From Clostridium sp. 1001271B_151109_B4 (GTDB lineage: Bacteria > Bacillota > Clostridia > Clostridiales > Clostridiaceae): DNA of 56,489 nucleotides. The translations under genes and the position numbers were made by a program. The notes beneath the pieces are model-generated. The model was not told the DNA's origin. It worked only from the letters and a program-made list of their open reading frames with translations, and searched no databases. Shown here in pieces: positions 44,857 to 55,730 of the stretch (position 1 is its first letter; each line of letters begins with the position of its first letter). Where the stretch lies: assembly GCF_015670405.1 (NCBI RefSeq), contig NZ_JADPBQ010000021.1:1-56489 (forward strand). The letters are read 5' to 3'.

Positions 44857-46371
44857 ATGAACATAAAACCAGAAGAAATAACATCGATCATAAAAAAAGA
44901 AATACAAAGATATGAAAATCAAATTAAAACTTCTGATTCTGGAACAATAATTCAAATTGGTGATGGAATTGCAAGAGTTTATGGATTAGATGATTGTATG
45001 CAAGGTGAACTTTTAGAGTTCCCTAATAATGTATTTGGTATGGCTTTAAACTTAGAGCAGGATAATGTCGGATGTGTTTTATTAGGTTCTGAAGAAGGAA
45101 TTAAAGAAGGCGACATAGTAAAAAGAACTAATAGAATTGTTGAAGTTCCTGTAGGAGAAGGTATTTTAGGGAGAGTTGTAAATCCCCTTGGTGAAGAAAT
45201 TGATGGTAAAGGTCCTATCAATTATGCAGGAACTAGGCCAATAGAGGTGCCAGCTCCAAGTATTATAGATAGAGCTTCAGTAAATGAACCTTTACAAACA
45301 GGAATAAAGGCAATCGATTCTATGGTTCCTATTGGTAAGGGTCAAAGGGAACTTATCATTGGTGATAGACAAACAGGAAAAACTGCTATTGCAGTAGATA
45401 CAATTTTAAATCAAAAAGGTAAAGATGTAATATGTATATATGTAGCTATTGGGCAAAAGCAATCAACAGTTGCACATATAGTTAATACATTAGAAGAAAT
45501 GGGAGCACTTGATTATTCGATTGTTGTTGCAGGAACTGCATCAGAAAGTGCGCCACTTCAATATTTAGCACCATATGCAGGGTGTAGTATGGGTGAATAT
45601 TTCATGCATAAAGGTAAAGATGTTCTTATAATATATGATGATTTATCTAAGCATGCAGTAGCCTATAGAACAATGTCATTATTACTTAGAAGACCGCCAG
45701 GAAGAGAAGCGTATCCAGGAGATGTGTTCTATATTCATTCAAGACTTTTAGAAAGAGCTGCAAAGCTATCTAAAGAAAATGGTGGAGGTTCATTAACAGC
45801 ACTTCCAATTATAGAAACACTAGCTGGAGACGTTACAGCATATATTCCAACTAATGTAATATCGATTACGGATGGTCAAATATTCCTAGAAAGTGAATTA
45901 TTCAATACTGGACAAAGACCAGCTGTAAATGCAGGTATCTCAGTATCAAGAGTTGGTGGTAATGCTCAAATTAAAGCTATGAAGCAAGTTTCAGGAACAT
46001 TAAGATTGGAACTTGCACAATATACAGAACTTGCAGCCTTCGCTCAATTTGGATCTGATTTAGATTCTGATTCTAAGAGAAGATTAGAAAAAGGTAAAAG
46101 AATATTAGAGGTATTAAAGCAAGATCAATATAAACCAATGGATGTTGAAAAGCAAATAGTTATATTGTATGCAATTGTAAATGACTTTTTATCAGATATA
46201 AAGGTTAAGGATATTAGAAAATTCGAGGCTGAATTCTTAGAATATATGGATACTCATAATAGAGAGGTCTTAAAGCAAGTTATTGTTGAAAAACAATTAA
46301 CAAATGAATTAAAAGAAAACATTGAAAAATGTATAATTGATTTTAAAAAAGAATTTTTAAAAGATGCATAG
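44857..46371 (+). CDS. atpA: ATP synthase F1 subunit alpha
   Basis: This is the regulatory nucleotide-binding subunit of the F1 hexamer, 504 residues. It has the P-loop [13 protein letters not shown], the family signature [13 protein letters not shown], and the Arg finger in the same segment. Ribosome binding site AGAGGTG. The start of the frame ([16 protein letters not shown]) is typical. Its 3' end contains a short repeat (GCATAGCTTTTTATAGCTATGC, arms at 46366-46387) that is probably an RNA processing or stability hairpin before atpG. Confidence 0.97.
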   Translation: MNIKPEEITSIIKKEIQRYENQIKTSDSGTIIQIGDGIARVYGLDDCMQGELLEFPNNVFGMALNLEQDNVGCVLLGSEEGIKEGDIVKRTNRIVEVPVGEGILGRVVNPLGEEIDGKGPINYAGTRPIEVPAPSIIDRASVNEPLQTGIKAIDSMVPIGKGQRELIIGDRQTGKTAIAVDTILNQKGKDVICIYVAIGQKQSTVAHIVNTLEEMGALDYSIVVAGTASESAPLQYLAPYAGCSMGEYFMHKGKDVLIIYDDLSKHAVAYRTMSLLLRRPPGREAYPGDVFYIHSRLLERAAKLSKENGGGSLTALPIIETLAGDVTAYIPTNVISITDGQIFLESELFNTGQRPAVNAGISVSRVGGNAQIKAMKQVSGTLRLELAQYTELAAFAQFGSDLDSDSKRRLEKGKRILEVLKQDQYKPMDVEKQIVILYAIVNDFLSDIKVKDIRKFEAEFLEYMDTHNREVLKQVIVEKQLTNELKENIEKCIIDFKKEFLKDA

Positions 46372-46408
46372 CTTTTTATAGCTATGCAATTCTTTAGGAG
46401 GTAAAACA

Positions 46409-47254
46409 GTGGGCGCAGCGGGACTTATAGAAATTAAAAGAAGAATGAAGTCAGTTGAAAGTACTAGAAAAATAACTAAGGCTATGGGGCTTGTTGCCAC
46501 TTCAAAACTTAGGAAGGCAAGAAAAGAGCTTGCAGATAACGAGAAATATAATAATTTGTGTAAAGAAGTTATTAGTGAAGTTGTTTCTAGTATGCCAGAA
46601 GATTTTGACTCAATTTATTATAAAAGCTTTGATGGAGATAAACTCTATATTGTATTAACTTCAGACACTGGATTATGTGCAGGTTATAATAATACTGTAG
46701 CCATATATTTAAATAATTTAGTTCAAAAAAGTGGCGGGGCAAAGGTTGTTGTTGTTGGAAGCAAAGGAATTTCATATATTTCTAGATATAAAATAAGCAC
46801 ATATGCTGAATATGTGGATTTACCAGATATGCCTGCTACGAAAGACATTAATAGAATATATAATGATGCTATATATTTATATGAAAAGGGAGAGGTTTCT
46901 GAAGTAAATATAGTATATACAGAATTTATTTCTCCTGTTAAACAAGAGGTAAAAAGTGTTAAAATATTACCAATAGAAAAGAAAGCTTCTCAAGAAGGAC
47001 AATATATAATTGAGCCAGATGAAGAAGCCGTATTTAAAAATGCAATAGATATGTATTTAAAAAGCCAGCTTAAGACATGTATGCTTAGTGCAAAAGCTAG
47101 TGAACATAGTGCTAGAATGACTGCTATGGATGGTGCTACAGAAAATGCAAATGACATACTACAAAGTCTTAATATTAAATTTAATAGAATTAGGCAAGGT
47201 ATTATAACACAAGAGATTTCAGAAATTGTTGGGGGAGCCGAAGCTCAAAAGTAG
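46409..47254 (+). CDS. atpG: ATP synthase F1 subunit gamma
   Basis: This is the central rotor shaft of F1, 281 residues. The start is GTG with AGGAGGT upstream; translation begins with the conserved LIEIKRRMKSVESTRKITKAM, written here in two parts (IEIKRRMKSVEST and RKITKAM). The C-terminal helix with MTAMDGATENANDI and NRIRQGIITQEISEIVGGAEA is complete. Confidence 0.96.
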   Translation: MGAAGLIEIKRRMKSVESTRKITKAMGLVATSKLRKARKELADNEKYNNLCKEVISEVVSSMPEDFDSIYYKSFDGDKLYIVLTSDTGLCAGYNNTVAIYLNNLVQKSGGAKVVVVGSKGISYISRYKISTYAEYVDLPDMPATKDINRIYNDAIYLYEKGEVSEVNIVYTEFISPVKQEVKSVKILPIEKKASQEGQYIIEPDEEAVFKNAIDMYLKSQLKTCMLSAKASEHSARMTAMDGATENANDILQSLNIKFNRIRQGIITQEISEIVGGAEAQK

Positions 47255-48664
<1,410 letters not shown>

Positions 48665-48676
48665 GAGATGTAAGTT

Positions 48677-49075
48677 ATGGGAAAAACAATAAAACTTAAC
48701 ATTGTATCTCCTGGGCGTGAAGTATTAACAGAGGAAATTATTAGTTTATTAACAACAGAGCCTAATGGTAAAATTGAATTTCTTGCAAATCATGCAGCGA
48801 GTATAGTAGCTGCTATACCAACAGTAAGTATTTATACTACAGCTAATGGTGATGTGAAGAAATTATTTACATCTTCAGGAATTATATATGTTAAAGATAA
48901 CGTGATTAATTTCTGCTGTGATTCATTTAATTATCCAGAAGAAATTGATATAAATCGTGCGGAAGAGGCTCTTAAGAGAGCAGAAGAACGATTAACTAGT
49001 AAAAAAGAAAATGTTGATATAGAAAGAGCAAAGAGAGCATTAGCTAGGGCAAATGCAAGATTGCAATTTAAATAA
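48677..49075 (+). CDS. atpC: ATP synthase F1 subunit epsilon
   Basis: This small regulatory rotor subunit has an N-terminal beta-sandwich (IKLNIVSPGREVLTEEI) and a C-terminal helical hairpin (RAEEALKRAEERL...RAKRALARANARL). 132 residues, normal length. Last gene of the operon; the terminator begins at its stop codon. Confidence 0.95.
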   Translation: MGKTIKLNIVSPGREVLTEEIISLLTTEPNGKIEFLANHAASIVAAIPTVSIYTTANGDVKKLFTSSGIIYVKDNVINFCCDSFNYPEEIDINRAEEALKRAEERLTSKKENVDIERAKRALARANARLQFK

Positions 49076-49111
49076 GGAAATCGCTAAAAAGCGACTTCCT
49101 TATTTTTTTTA
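49074..49111 (+). terminator. atp operon terminator
   Basis: Stem AAGGAA-TCGCT/AGCGA-TTCCTT with one A-C mismatch and loop AAAA, followed by TATTTTTTTT. Confidence 0.92.
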
Positions 49112-49404
49112 TGAAAAATTATTTATATAACCTTTTTTTTTAGATTTGAATAGAATGATATATATACACGAAATCAGTAGATAAATATATTAAATTTAGA
49201 ATAAAGAGAACTATTTTAAGACCTTAATAATATATATATATTATTAAAAGAAATTATTTTAAAGGAATATAAGGGGATATATTTATGTAACCCTAAGTAA
49301 CTAAATATATGGTTAAGAATTTCATTTAGACAATTAGTATTGCAGCGATGTATAAAAAAAATAGTTTGGACAATAATTTTAGAGGAAGGGCAGGGGATTA
49401 CAAT
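49112..49404. other. Intergenic region between atpC and ywmB
   Basis: AT-rich and without a supported gene. A palindrome TAATAATATATATATATTAT lies near 49227. A possible promoter is TAGACA (49327-49332), 18 bases, TATAAA (49351-49356), which would start transcription about 45 bases before ywmB. Confidence 0.4.
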
Positions 49405-50046
49405 ATGAAAAAGGTGTTTTTTGTATTTCTTTTAATCTTTTCTCTATTAATTATTTGTGGAAAAGAATATAAGTGTGAATCAAAAGAGGATTCTTTCAGC
49501 AAGATTGAAGGATATGTGATGAATAATTATGATTTTGTCCAAAATGGAATTAAGTTAGAATATACAGTTGATGAAACATTAAGGAATGAATATTTAAGGA
49601 TAAAACAATTTTTTGAGGAAAACAATTTTTTGTTACTTTCTACAGATAAAAATAATATTACAGCAGAAAGTGAAAATATTGATTATAGTATTAGTATTTG
49701 TGAATATAATGGTTTGATAAAAGTTCAGGTTATTCTAATTAATAATGATGTTAGTAAATCAGAGAAAGAATTGAAAAAATTATCACAGAAAATAAGAAGT
49801 GATAATTTTATAAATGAAAGGTATTTTTCATTTATAAAGGGAAAGATAAATACACAGGATAAAAATTTAATTGGTGATTTGGAAAAAAATTTAAATATAA
49901 AGGTTAATGAATATTTAGATATAAATAATGGGTGTGTTGCTGAAGCTACATTTGAAGATAATCAACATATAAACATTGGACAAATTAAGTACGATACAGG
50001 TTCATATTTAATTATAGGAACACCGATAATTTTCGTAACATACTAA
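49405..50046 (+). CDS. ywmB: YwmB family (TATA-box-binding-like fold) protein
   Basis: This 213-residue protein has an N-terminal signal peptide (VFFVFLLIFSLLIICG) ending near Cys16-Cys23, so it is exported or lipid-linked. The remainder has the two-part alpha/beta pattern of YwmB: Y..IEGYVMNNYDFVQNG..LEY and a second copy near the end. Function unknown. In Bacillus subtilis ywmB lies in the same place between the atp operon and murAA-spoIID. I took the ATG at 49405, after GCAGGGGA, rather than one 19 codons upstream, because it starts directly at the signal peptide. Confidence 0.7.
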   Translation: MKKVFFVFLLIFSLLIICGKEYKCESKEDSFSKIEGYVMNNYDFVQNGIKLEYTVDETLRNEYLRIKQFFEENNFLLLSTDKNNITAESENIDYSISICEYNGLIKVQVILINNDVSKSEKELKKLSQKIRSDNFINERYFSFIKGKINTQDKNLIGDLEKNLNIKVNEYLDINNGCVAEATFEDNQHINIGQIKYDTGSYLIIGTPIIFVTY

Positions 50047-50066
50047 CAATAAATATGGAGGATAAT

Positions 50067-51329
50067 ATGGAAAAAATCATAGTTAGAGGTGGAAGGGAAC
50101 TTCATGGAGAAGTTGATATAAGTGTTGCAAAAAATTCAGTATTACCTATAATAGTTGCAACTATTTTAAATCCAACCGAAATAATTTTAAAAAAAGTACC
50201 TATGTTAGAAGATGTTACTGTCTTGATTAATTTATTAAGAGAGTTAAATTGTGAAGTGCAATTTTCTTCAATAACAGGGGATTTAAAAATAAATACTCAA
50301 AATTTAAAAGAAGTAGATCCAAATAGTGAATTAATTAGAAAAATGAGAGCATCTTTTTTAATTATGGGACCTATGTTAGCAAGGTTTGGCAAATGTAAAA
50401 TATCAATGCCTGGAGGCTGTAATATCGGAAGCAGACCTGTAGATTTACATTTAAAAGGTTTTAATGCTTTAGGAATAGAGTCAGAAGTTGGCTATGGTTA
50501 TGTAGAAGCTAAAATTGATAAATTGCATGGAAGTAGAATTTATTTAGACTTTCCATCTGTAGGAGCTACAGAGAACATTATGATGGCAGCTGTTTTAGCA
50601 CCAGGAGTTACTGTAATAGAAAATGCTGCTGAAGAACCAGAAATTTGGGATTTAGCAAGATTTTTAAATTGTATGGGTGCTAAGATTGAAGGAGCTGGAT
50701 ATGGAAAGATAACTATACATGGTGTATCAGAATTGAAACAACCAAAACCATTTACACCTATATTTGATAGAATAGAAGCTGGCACTTTTATGGTTGCAGC
50801 TGGAATTACTAATAGTAAGATAACAATTAATGGAGTAAATGAAGAGCATTTAATGCCAACAATCGAAAAATTAAAAGAATGTGGGGTTTACTGCACTGTA
50901 GACGGACAAAAGATGATTGTGGATGGAACTAGAGAAAAAAGGCCAGTAGATATAAAAACAATGCCTTATCCAGGTTTTCCTACAGATATGCAAGCTCAAA
51001 TGATGGCTTTATTATCAATTACTAAAGGCGTAAGTGTAATAACTGAAACTGTATTTGAAAATAGGTTTATGCACGTTGGAGAGCTTGGGAGAATGGGCGC
51101 CAATATAAAAATTGATGGTAGAATAGCTATAGTAGAAGGTGTAACTACTCTTACTGGATGTGAAGTTAAAGCTACTGATTTAAGAGCTGGAGCAGCAATG
51201 ATATTAGCAGGATTAGTTGCAAATGGACAAACGGAGATAGGAGAAATATATCATATTGATAGGGGATATACTAATATTGAGGAAAAGTTTAGACAACTTG
51301 GAGCGGAAGTATATAGAGTTTATAAATAA
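50067..51329 (+). CDS. murA: UDP-N-acetylglucosamine 1-carboxyvinyltransferase
   Basis: This is the first committed enzyme of peptidoglycan precursor synthesis and the target of fosfomycin. The 420-residue protein has the catalytic Cys118 in PGGCNIGSRPVDLHLKGF, the Lys of KNS (substrate site, IDISVAKNS region) and DLRAGAAMILAG near the end. With Cys rather than Asp at 118, fosfomycin sensitivity is expected. I used the ATG at 50067 after GGAGGATA. Follows ywmB by 20 bases. Confidence 0.96.
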   Translation: MEKIIVRGGRELHGEVDISVAKNSVLPIIVATILNPTEIILKKVPMLEDVTVLINLLRELNCEVQFSSITGDLKINTQNLKEVDPNSELIRKMRASFLIMGPMLARFGKCKISMPGGCNIGSRPVDLHLKGFNALGIESEVGYGYVEAKIDKLHGSRIYLDFPSVGATENIMMAAVLAPGVTVIENAAEEPEIWDLARFLNCMGAKIEGAGYGKITIHGVSELKQPKPFTPIFDRIEAGTFMVAAGITNSKITINGVNEEHLMPTIEKLKECGVYCTVDGQKMIVDGTREKRPVDIKTMPYPGFPTDMQAQMMALLSITKGVSVITETVFENRFMHVGELGRMGANIKIDGRIAIVEGVTTLTGCEVKATDLRAGAAMILAGLVANGQTEIGEIYHIDRGYTNIEEKFRQLGAEVYRVYK

Positions 51330-51332
51330 AAG

Positions 51333-51362
51333 TAGGAGCCTTTTGGGGTTCCTAATTTTTTT
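51333..51362 (+). terminator. murA terminator
   Basis: Stem TAGGAGCC/GGTTCCTA with loop TTTTGG followed by AATTTTTTT. Confidence 0.85.
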
Positions 51363-51456
51363 GTGTAGAAATATAAGATTAATAATGAAAATTGTATGGA
51401 ATTGTTTAACAGATTAAAACATATATATAGATGTAACTTGATAAGATGGAGGGATT

Positions 51457-52635
51457 ATGAGTAAAAGAATTTTAAAAGGATTCACAACCATTAAGTTAGT
51501 AATAGTAACAGCTATATGTATTATTTTATTTATGATAGTAATTCCAGTAATAACTATGAAAGCAGATGTGAAAATAGATTTTAATAAATATGCAGCTAAT
51601 GAAGAAAAGATGAATGTTAATGAATCGAATAATACTGAAAATATTAAAGTAGAAGAAGAGGTAGATAATATAGAGATTGAAGATAAAGTAGATGAAATAG
51701 AAAAAGTAGATGAAGGTAACAATACAGATAATGTGGATAATATAGAGAATACAAACAATGAAATAAACATTAATATAAATAGTACTGTTTCTTTATATAT
51801 TACTTTAGAGAATAGAATAGAGGAGATAGAACTAGAAGAGTATGTATGTGGTGTACTTGCAAATGCAATGCCTATTAGCTTTGAACCTGAAGCGTTGAAG
51901 GCTCAAGCTATTGTAGTTAGAAGTTATGTTGTTAGTAAAAAATTAAATCCCTGTATAGAGGCTAATGGTGGAGATATATGTGACTCAGCACATTGTCAGG
52001 TTTATTCATCAAAGGATGATATTATTAAAAAATGGGGAGAGGAAAATGGAGAGAGATACTGGGAAAAAATAAAAAATGCGGTAGGTGATACAAAAGGTAA
52101 GGTTTTAACTTATGATGGTGAATTGGCAATGTATCCATTATATTTTTCTGTTAGTTCTGGGAAGACTGAGTCAGCAGAAGAATTAGGGCTTGGAAAAATT
52201 CCGTATCTTAAATCAGTAGATAGTCCTGGTGATGAGGAATCATCTAAATTTGAAAGTTCTAAGGAAGTTACATTAAGTGATTTAGCCTATATAATAAGTA
52301 ATAAATATCCTAAGTCTGGCGTAACTTCAAGTAATATAAGAGATAGTATTAGTATATTATCAAGGAGTAAGGCTGGAGGAGTTATTGAATTAAAAGTAGG
52401 AGATAGTGTGATTAAGGGATCTGATTTTAAGGTTTTACTAGGGCTGAACTCAATAAACTTTGATTATTCCATAGGCGATAATACGATTGTATTTGATTGT
52501 AAAGGCCATGGTGAAGGGGTTGGAATGAGTCAGTGGGGAGCAAATGTTATGGCTAAAGACGGTAAGAGTTATGATGAAATATTAAAACATTATTATACAG
52601 GAATTAATATAGGAGATTTAAAATTTAATTTATAA
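51457..52635 (+). CDS. spoIID: Stage II sporulation protein D
   Basis: This mother-cell lytic transglycosylase drives engulfment with SpoIIM and SpoIIP. The 392-residue protein has a membrane anchor (about 12-33), a long acidic Asn/Glu-rich linker (about 48-108), and the SpoIID domain (about 110-390) with the catalytic Glu in SFEPEALKAQAIVVRSYV, the Cys segment ICDSAHCQVY and the C-terminal GHGEGVGMSQWGA. GGAGGG precedes the ATG. The linker is longer and more repetitive than in Bacillus. No sigma-E promoter could be placed with confidence. Confidence 0.94.
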   Translation: MSKRILKGFTTIKLVIVTAICIILFMIVIPVITMKADVKIDFNKYAANEEKMNVNESNNTENIKVEEEVDNIEIEDKVDEIEKVDEGNNTDNVDNIENTNNEINININSTVSLYITLENRIEEIELEEYVCGVLANAMPISFEPEALKAQAIVVRSYVVSKKLNPCIEANGGDICDSAHCQVYSSKDDIIKKWGEENGERYWEKIKNAVGDTKGKVLTYDGELAMYPLYFSVSSGKTESAEELGLGKIPYLKSVDSPGDEESSKFESSKEVTLSDLAYIISNKYPKSGVTSSNIRDSISILSRSKAGGVIELKVGDSVIKGSDFKVLLGLNSINFDYSIGDNTIVFDCKGHGEGVGMSQWGANVMAKDGKSYDEILKHYYTGINIGDLKFNL

Positions 52636-52661
52636 TTTTAGTGTATACTATATAAACAGTG

Positions 52662-52698
52662 AGAGATTTGATTTATCAAATCTCTTTTTGTTTTTTTA
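52662..52698 (+). terminator. spoIID terminator
   Basis: Stem AGAGATTTGA/TCAAATCTCT with loop TTTA, then TTTTGTTTTTTT. Confidence 0.9.
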
Positions 52699-52753
52699 TA
52701 TATAAATTTGGCGAATAAAAAATTGGTATAGATTGAATTAATTTGGTTTTAAG

Positions 52754-52763
52754 GGCAAGAATA
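52754..52763 (+). promoter_or_regulatory. Possible sigma-F -10 element of spoIIQ
   Basis: GGCAAGAATA matches the sigma-F -10 consensus GGnRARAHTR at all positions, 20 bases before the ATG. However, no GYATA box lies at the usual distance (a GTATA at 52726-52730 is too far away). SpoIIQ is a sigma-F gene in Bacillus. Confidence 0.35.
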
Positions 52764-52782
52764 CAATACAGGAGGTGTTGAA

Positions 52783-53625
52783 ATGGACCAAAATAAAAAA
52801 AATAAAGTAAAGGACTTTTTCAGAAAGGAGGGCTTTTACTTAGTTTTACTAGTATGTTTATGCGTAGTTGCAACTGTAGCAGCATTTACTATTAAAAAGA
52901 ATTCAGTTGCTAAGGAGCAAAATAATACTAGCAATGAATTATCTTTAAATGATGTTCAAGATAGCAGTTCTTCAGATGTTGATTCTAACTTTAATATGCA
53001 AAATGCAGAAAGAGTGGAAAGCAATGATGAATTAGCGGAAGCAAATGATAATGAAATATCTCAAGAGGAAGTTACTAATGAAGTGGCTAATGATACTAAC
53101 GAAGTAGCTACTGATGACGAAGCAACAGTTTCAGAAAATCAAAATAACTCAGAGCAAGAAGCTGACGTTGATGTTTCAGCAGGAACTGATAGTAATATTG
53201 TTTTATCATTACCTATAGACGGTGAGGTAGCTATCTCAAGAGAATTTGGAAAAATGGTAAGAACTTATTCAGATGAAGCTAGAAGTGAAGATACATCTAG
53301 AAGAGGTATTGATATAAATGCTGCTGTTGGAACATCTGTTAAAGCAGCTGCAGAAGGTAAAGTTGAAGAAGTATCAAGTAATACTACAGATGGAACTTAT
53401 GTTGTTATTGCACATGCTAATGGGCTAAAAACAAAATATACTAACTTAAGTGAAGATGTTAAGGTAGCAGCAGGGGATACTGTTAGTGCTGGTACTGAAA
53501 TAGGTACAGTAGGAAATAGTTCAGGTATATTTACATCAAAAATTTGCGGAGATGTATTAAATATTCAAGTACAAGATGCAAACGGAAAAGATGTTGATCC
53601 AAGTGCTTATTTTGAAGTCAAATAA
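52783..53625 (+). CDS. spoIIQ: SpoIIQ, LytM-fold forespore channel protein (degenerate peptidase)
   Basis: This is the forespore membrane protein that partners SpoIIIAH across the septum. The 280-residue protein has a short cytosolic N-terminus, one membrane helix (about 15-35), a long acidic linker (40-140) and a LytM/M23 domain (about 148-278). The metal ligands of M23 peptidases are mostly lost: the first His is Arg (RRGIDIN keeps only the Asp), YxHL reads YTNL, and HxH reads VLN. It is therefore predicted to be structural, not enzymatic. GGAGGTG precedes the ATG. Confidence 0.88.
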   Translation: MDQNKKNKVKDFFRKEGFYLVLLVCLCVVATVAAFTIKKNSVAKEQNNTSNELSLNDVQDSSSSDVDSNFNMQNAERVESNDELAEANDNEISQEEVTNEVANDTNEVATDDEATVSENQNNSEQEADVDVSAGTDSNIVLSLPIDGEVAISREFGKMVRTYSDEARSEDTSRRGIDINAAVGTSVKAAAEGKVEEVSSNTTDGTYVVIAHANGLKTKYTNLSEDVKVAAGDTVSAGTEIGTVGNSSGIFTSKICGDVLNIQVQDANGKDVDPSAYFEVK

Positions 53626-53632
53626 TTTATTA

Positions 53633-53662
53633 AAGTATCAACCATTTTTATGGTTGATACTT
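53633..53662 (+). terminator. spoIIQ terminator-like hairpin
   Basis: A perfect 12-bp stem AAGTATCAACCA/TGGTTGATACTT with loop TTTTTA. The T tract after it is poor. Confidence 0.7.
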
Positions 53663-53752
53663 ATATAATTATTTAATTGGTTAGAGAGTATGAATTTTTT
53701 TTATAGATTAAGTAAATAATATATGAAAAATAGAGATTAAGGAGGTATAATC

Positions 53753-54007
53753 TTGAAAGACTATATAGAAGAAAGAGTTTTAGAGGTAGCCCAGTATATA
53801 ATTGATTCAAAAGCTACAATTAGAAAAACAGCGAAAGTATTTGGAGTAAGTAAGAGTACTATTCATAAGGATATGACAGAAAGATTACCTAAAATTAATC
53901 CGGCTATAGCTGAACAAACACATTTAATATTAGAATTAAATAAGTCTGAAAGACACATTAGAGGTGGGAAGGCTACAAAAATGAAATATAAGGCAAATGA
54001 GCTATAA
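53753..54007 (+). CDS. spoIIID: Sporulation transcriptional regulator SpoIIID
   Basis: This is a DNA-binding regulator of mother-cell genes acting with sigma-E and before sigma-K. 84 residues; the helix-turn-helix is ATIRKTAKVFGVSKSTIHKDM (about residues 21-40, shown in parts: TIRKTAKVFG and SKSTIHKDM), followed by the basic C-terminal region. The start is TTG with AAGGAGGT, spaced 6 bases. Located between spoIIQ and mbl as in Bacillus. Confidence 0.96.
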   Translation: MKDYIEERVLEVAQYIIDSKATIRKTAKVFGVSKSTIHKDMTERLPKINPAIAEQTHLILELNKSERHIRGGKATKMKYKANEL

Positions 54008-54106
54008 ATTTATTGAATGATAAATTCATTGCATATATAATATAAAAAGGAATAATTTTGTAGAAAAAACAAATATTTTGAATTTTATTATATAGGAGTG
54101 AATAAA

Positions 54107-55141
54107 ATGTGGTTTTGGAGAAGTGGTAATGATTTGGGTATTGATTTAGGGACAGCCACTGTACTTGTTTATGTAAAGGGAAAAGGAATACTATTAAAAG
54201 AACCATCAGTTGTAGCAATTAATAAGAATAATAATAAAGTTTTAGCAGTTGGAGAGGAAGCAAGAAGAATGATAGGGAGAACCCCAGGTAATATTGTAGC
54301 AGTAAGGCCACTAAGAGATGGTGTAATTTCTAATTATGATATTACTGAAAAAATGCTTAAGGCTTTTATAAAAAAGGCTTTAGGAAAAAGAAGGGTTATA
54401 GCACCGAGAGTTATGATTTGTATTCCATCAGAAGCAACGGAAGTTGAAAAAAGGGCTGTAATAGATGCAGCTATGAATTCAGGAGCTAAGAAAGTTAATC
54501 TAATTGAAGAACCATTAGCAGCTGCAATTGGAGCAGGATTAGACATTACTAAACCAGATGGTCATATGATTGTTGACATTGGTGGTGGAACAACTGATAT
54601 TGCAGTTATTTCATTAGGTGGAATTGTTATTAGAGAGTCTATAAAAGTTGCAGGTGATAAATTTGATGAAGCAATTACTAGATATGTAAGAATGAAGTAT
54701 AAGCTTCTAATTGGTGAAAAGACTTCAGAAGATTTAAAAGTTAGCGTTGGGTCTGTATTTAAAGGTTCAAGAAACATATCAACAACTATGAAAGGTAGAA
54801 ATTTAATTACTGGGTTACCTGATGAAGTTATTATTTCTACTGAAGAGTTAAGAGAAGCATTAATGGAACCAGTATTAATGATTGTTGAAAGTGTAAAATC
54901 TGTATTGGAAAAGACTCCGCCAGAATTAGCAGCAGATATTATTGAAAAAGGAATATTAATGACTGGTGGTGGTTCATTAATAGATGGGTTAGATAAACTT
55001 ATAGAGGAAAATACAGGTATTAATGTTAGTATTGCAAGTAACACAGTGGAAGCAGTAGCAATGGGAACAGGTGAGGTTCTTAATTATGCTGATAAAATGG
55101 ACAATAATATTTCTAATAGAGAAATTACTTTAATAGATTAA
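54107..55141 (+). CDS. mbl: MreB-like cell-shape actin (Mbl)
   Basis: This actin homologue organises lateral wall synthesis. The 344-residue protein has the phosphate-binding loop GIDLGTATVLVYVKGKG, the connect motif EEPLAAAIGAGLDI, VDIGGGTTDIAVI (phosphate 2) and GGGSLIDGLDKL near the end. The name Mbl is chosen from the position after spoIIID, as in Bacillus, since paralogues are hard to separate by sequence. I used the ATG at 54107 after AGGAGTGA instead of the GTG at 54098. Confidence 0.9.
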   Translation: MWFWRSGNDLGIDLGTATVLVYVKGKGILLKEPSVVAINKNNNKVLAVGEEARRMIGRTPGNIVAVRPLRDGVISNYDITEKMLKAFIKKALGKRRVIAPRVMICIPSEATEVEKRAVIDAAMNSGAKKVNLIEEPLAAAIGAGLDITKPDGHMIVDIGGGTTDIAVISLGGIVIRESIKVAGDKFDEAITRYVRMKYKLLIGEKTSEDLKVSVGSVFKGSRNISTTMKGRNLITGLPDEVIISTEELREALMEPVLMIVESVKSVLEKTPPELAADIIEKGILMTGGGSLIDGLDKLIEENTGINVSIASNTVEAVAMGTGEVLNYADKMDNNISNREITLID

Positions 55142-55150
55142 ATTTATATT

Positions 55151-55200
55151 AATGAACAAATAATGCTAGAAGTTATAACTTCTAGCATTATTTGTTCATT
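55151..55200. terminator. Long hairpin between convergent mbl and yyaC
   Basis: A perfect 23-bp stem (55151-55173 with 55178-55200, loop TATA). Its right arm encodes the last codons and the stop of yyaC. T tracts on either side are weak, but the position and strength suggest a bidirectional terminator. Confidence 0.6.
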
Positions 55201-55721
55201 ATAGAATTTAAATAACAAGCATGAATTAATCCATGGGAAATTACTTTTGCCATTTCGAAAACAAGGTGAAGTCTTATACTTCTAGAAGTGAAGAATTCAG
55301 CGGTATCACTGGAGTCTATTATACCAATTATTGAAGCAATACCTACATCTGGAAGAGATTTTCCAACGCCTTTTCCAGGATGAATAGGATAATCACGAGT
55401 GTGTATTTCACCAATTGAATTTACATCTCCGAGGCATGCATCTATACCTATTATAGAGGCATTAGGATGCAGTTTGTTAATTTCAATAAGCTTTTTATCT
55501 AAGTTTAATGCATGAATTGGATTTTCCAACGTACCGTATACAGGTAAAGGAAAATTATGTTCTTGAAGAAAAGTTCCAACAAGTGGACCTAAACAATCGC
55601 CTACGCATTTATCAGTACCGATACATACTATAATACTATTAGAATTAATATATTTTCTCATAAATTCAGCAATTTCATAGTATGCTAAATTAGATTTATA
55701 ATTAAACTTTCTTTTAATCAA
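55188..55721 (-). CDS. yyaC: Spore protease YyaC
   Basis: This belongs to the GPR-like spore protease family, with a HybD-type fold. The 177-residue protein has the family hallmarks CIGTDKCVGDCLGPLVG, YGTLENPIHALNL and IIGIDACLGDVNSIGEIHTRDYPIHPGKGVGK. I chose TTG at 55721, preceded by AGGGGTGA at 5 bases; a GTG at 55730 lies inside that site. The substrate is unknown in general. It is convergent with mbl, and its end lies in the hairpin. Confidence 0.88.
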   Translation of the reverse strand: MIKRKFNYKSNLAYYEIAEFMRKYINSNSIIVCIGTDKCVGDCLGPLVGTFLQEHNFPLPVYGTLENPIHALNLDKKLIEINKLHPNASIIGIDACLGDVNSIGEIHTRDYPIHPGKGVGKSLPDVGIASIIGIIDSSDTAEFFTSRSIRLHLVFEMAKVISHGLIHACYLNSIMNK

Positions 55722-55730
55722 ATAATTCAC

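Noticed and set aside
51600..51780. Acidic repeats in SpoIID as a separate repeat element
   Set aside because: The DNA repeats are only loosely similar and keep the reading frame; low-complexity linkers of this kind are common in membrane-anchored sporulation proteins.
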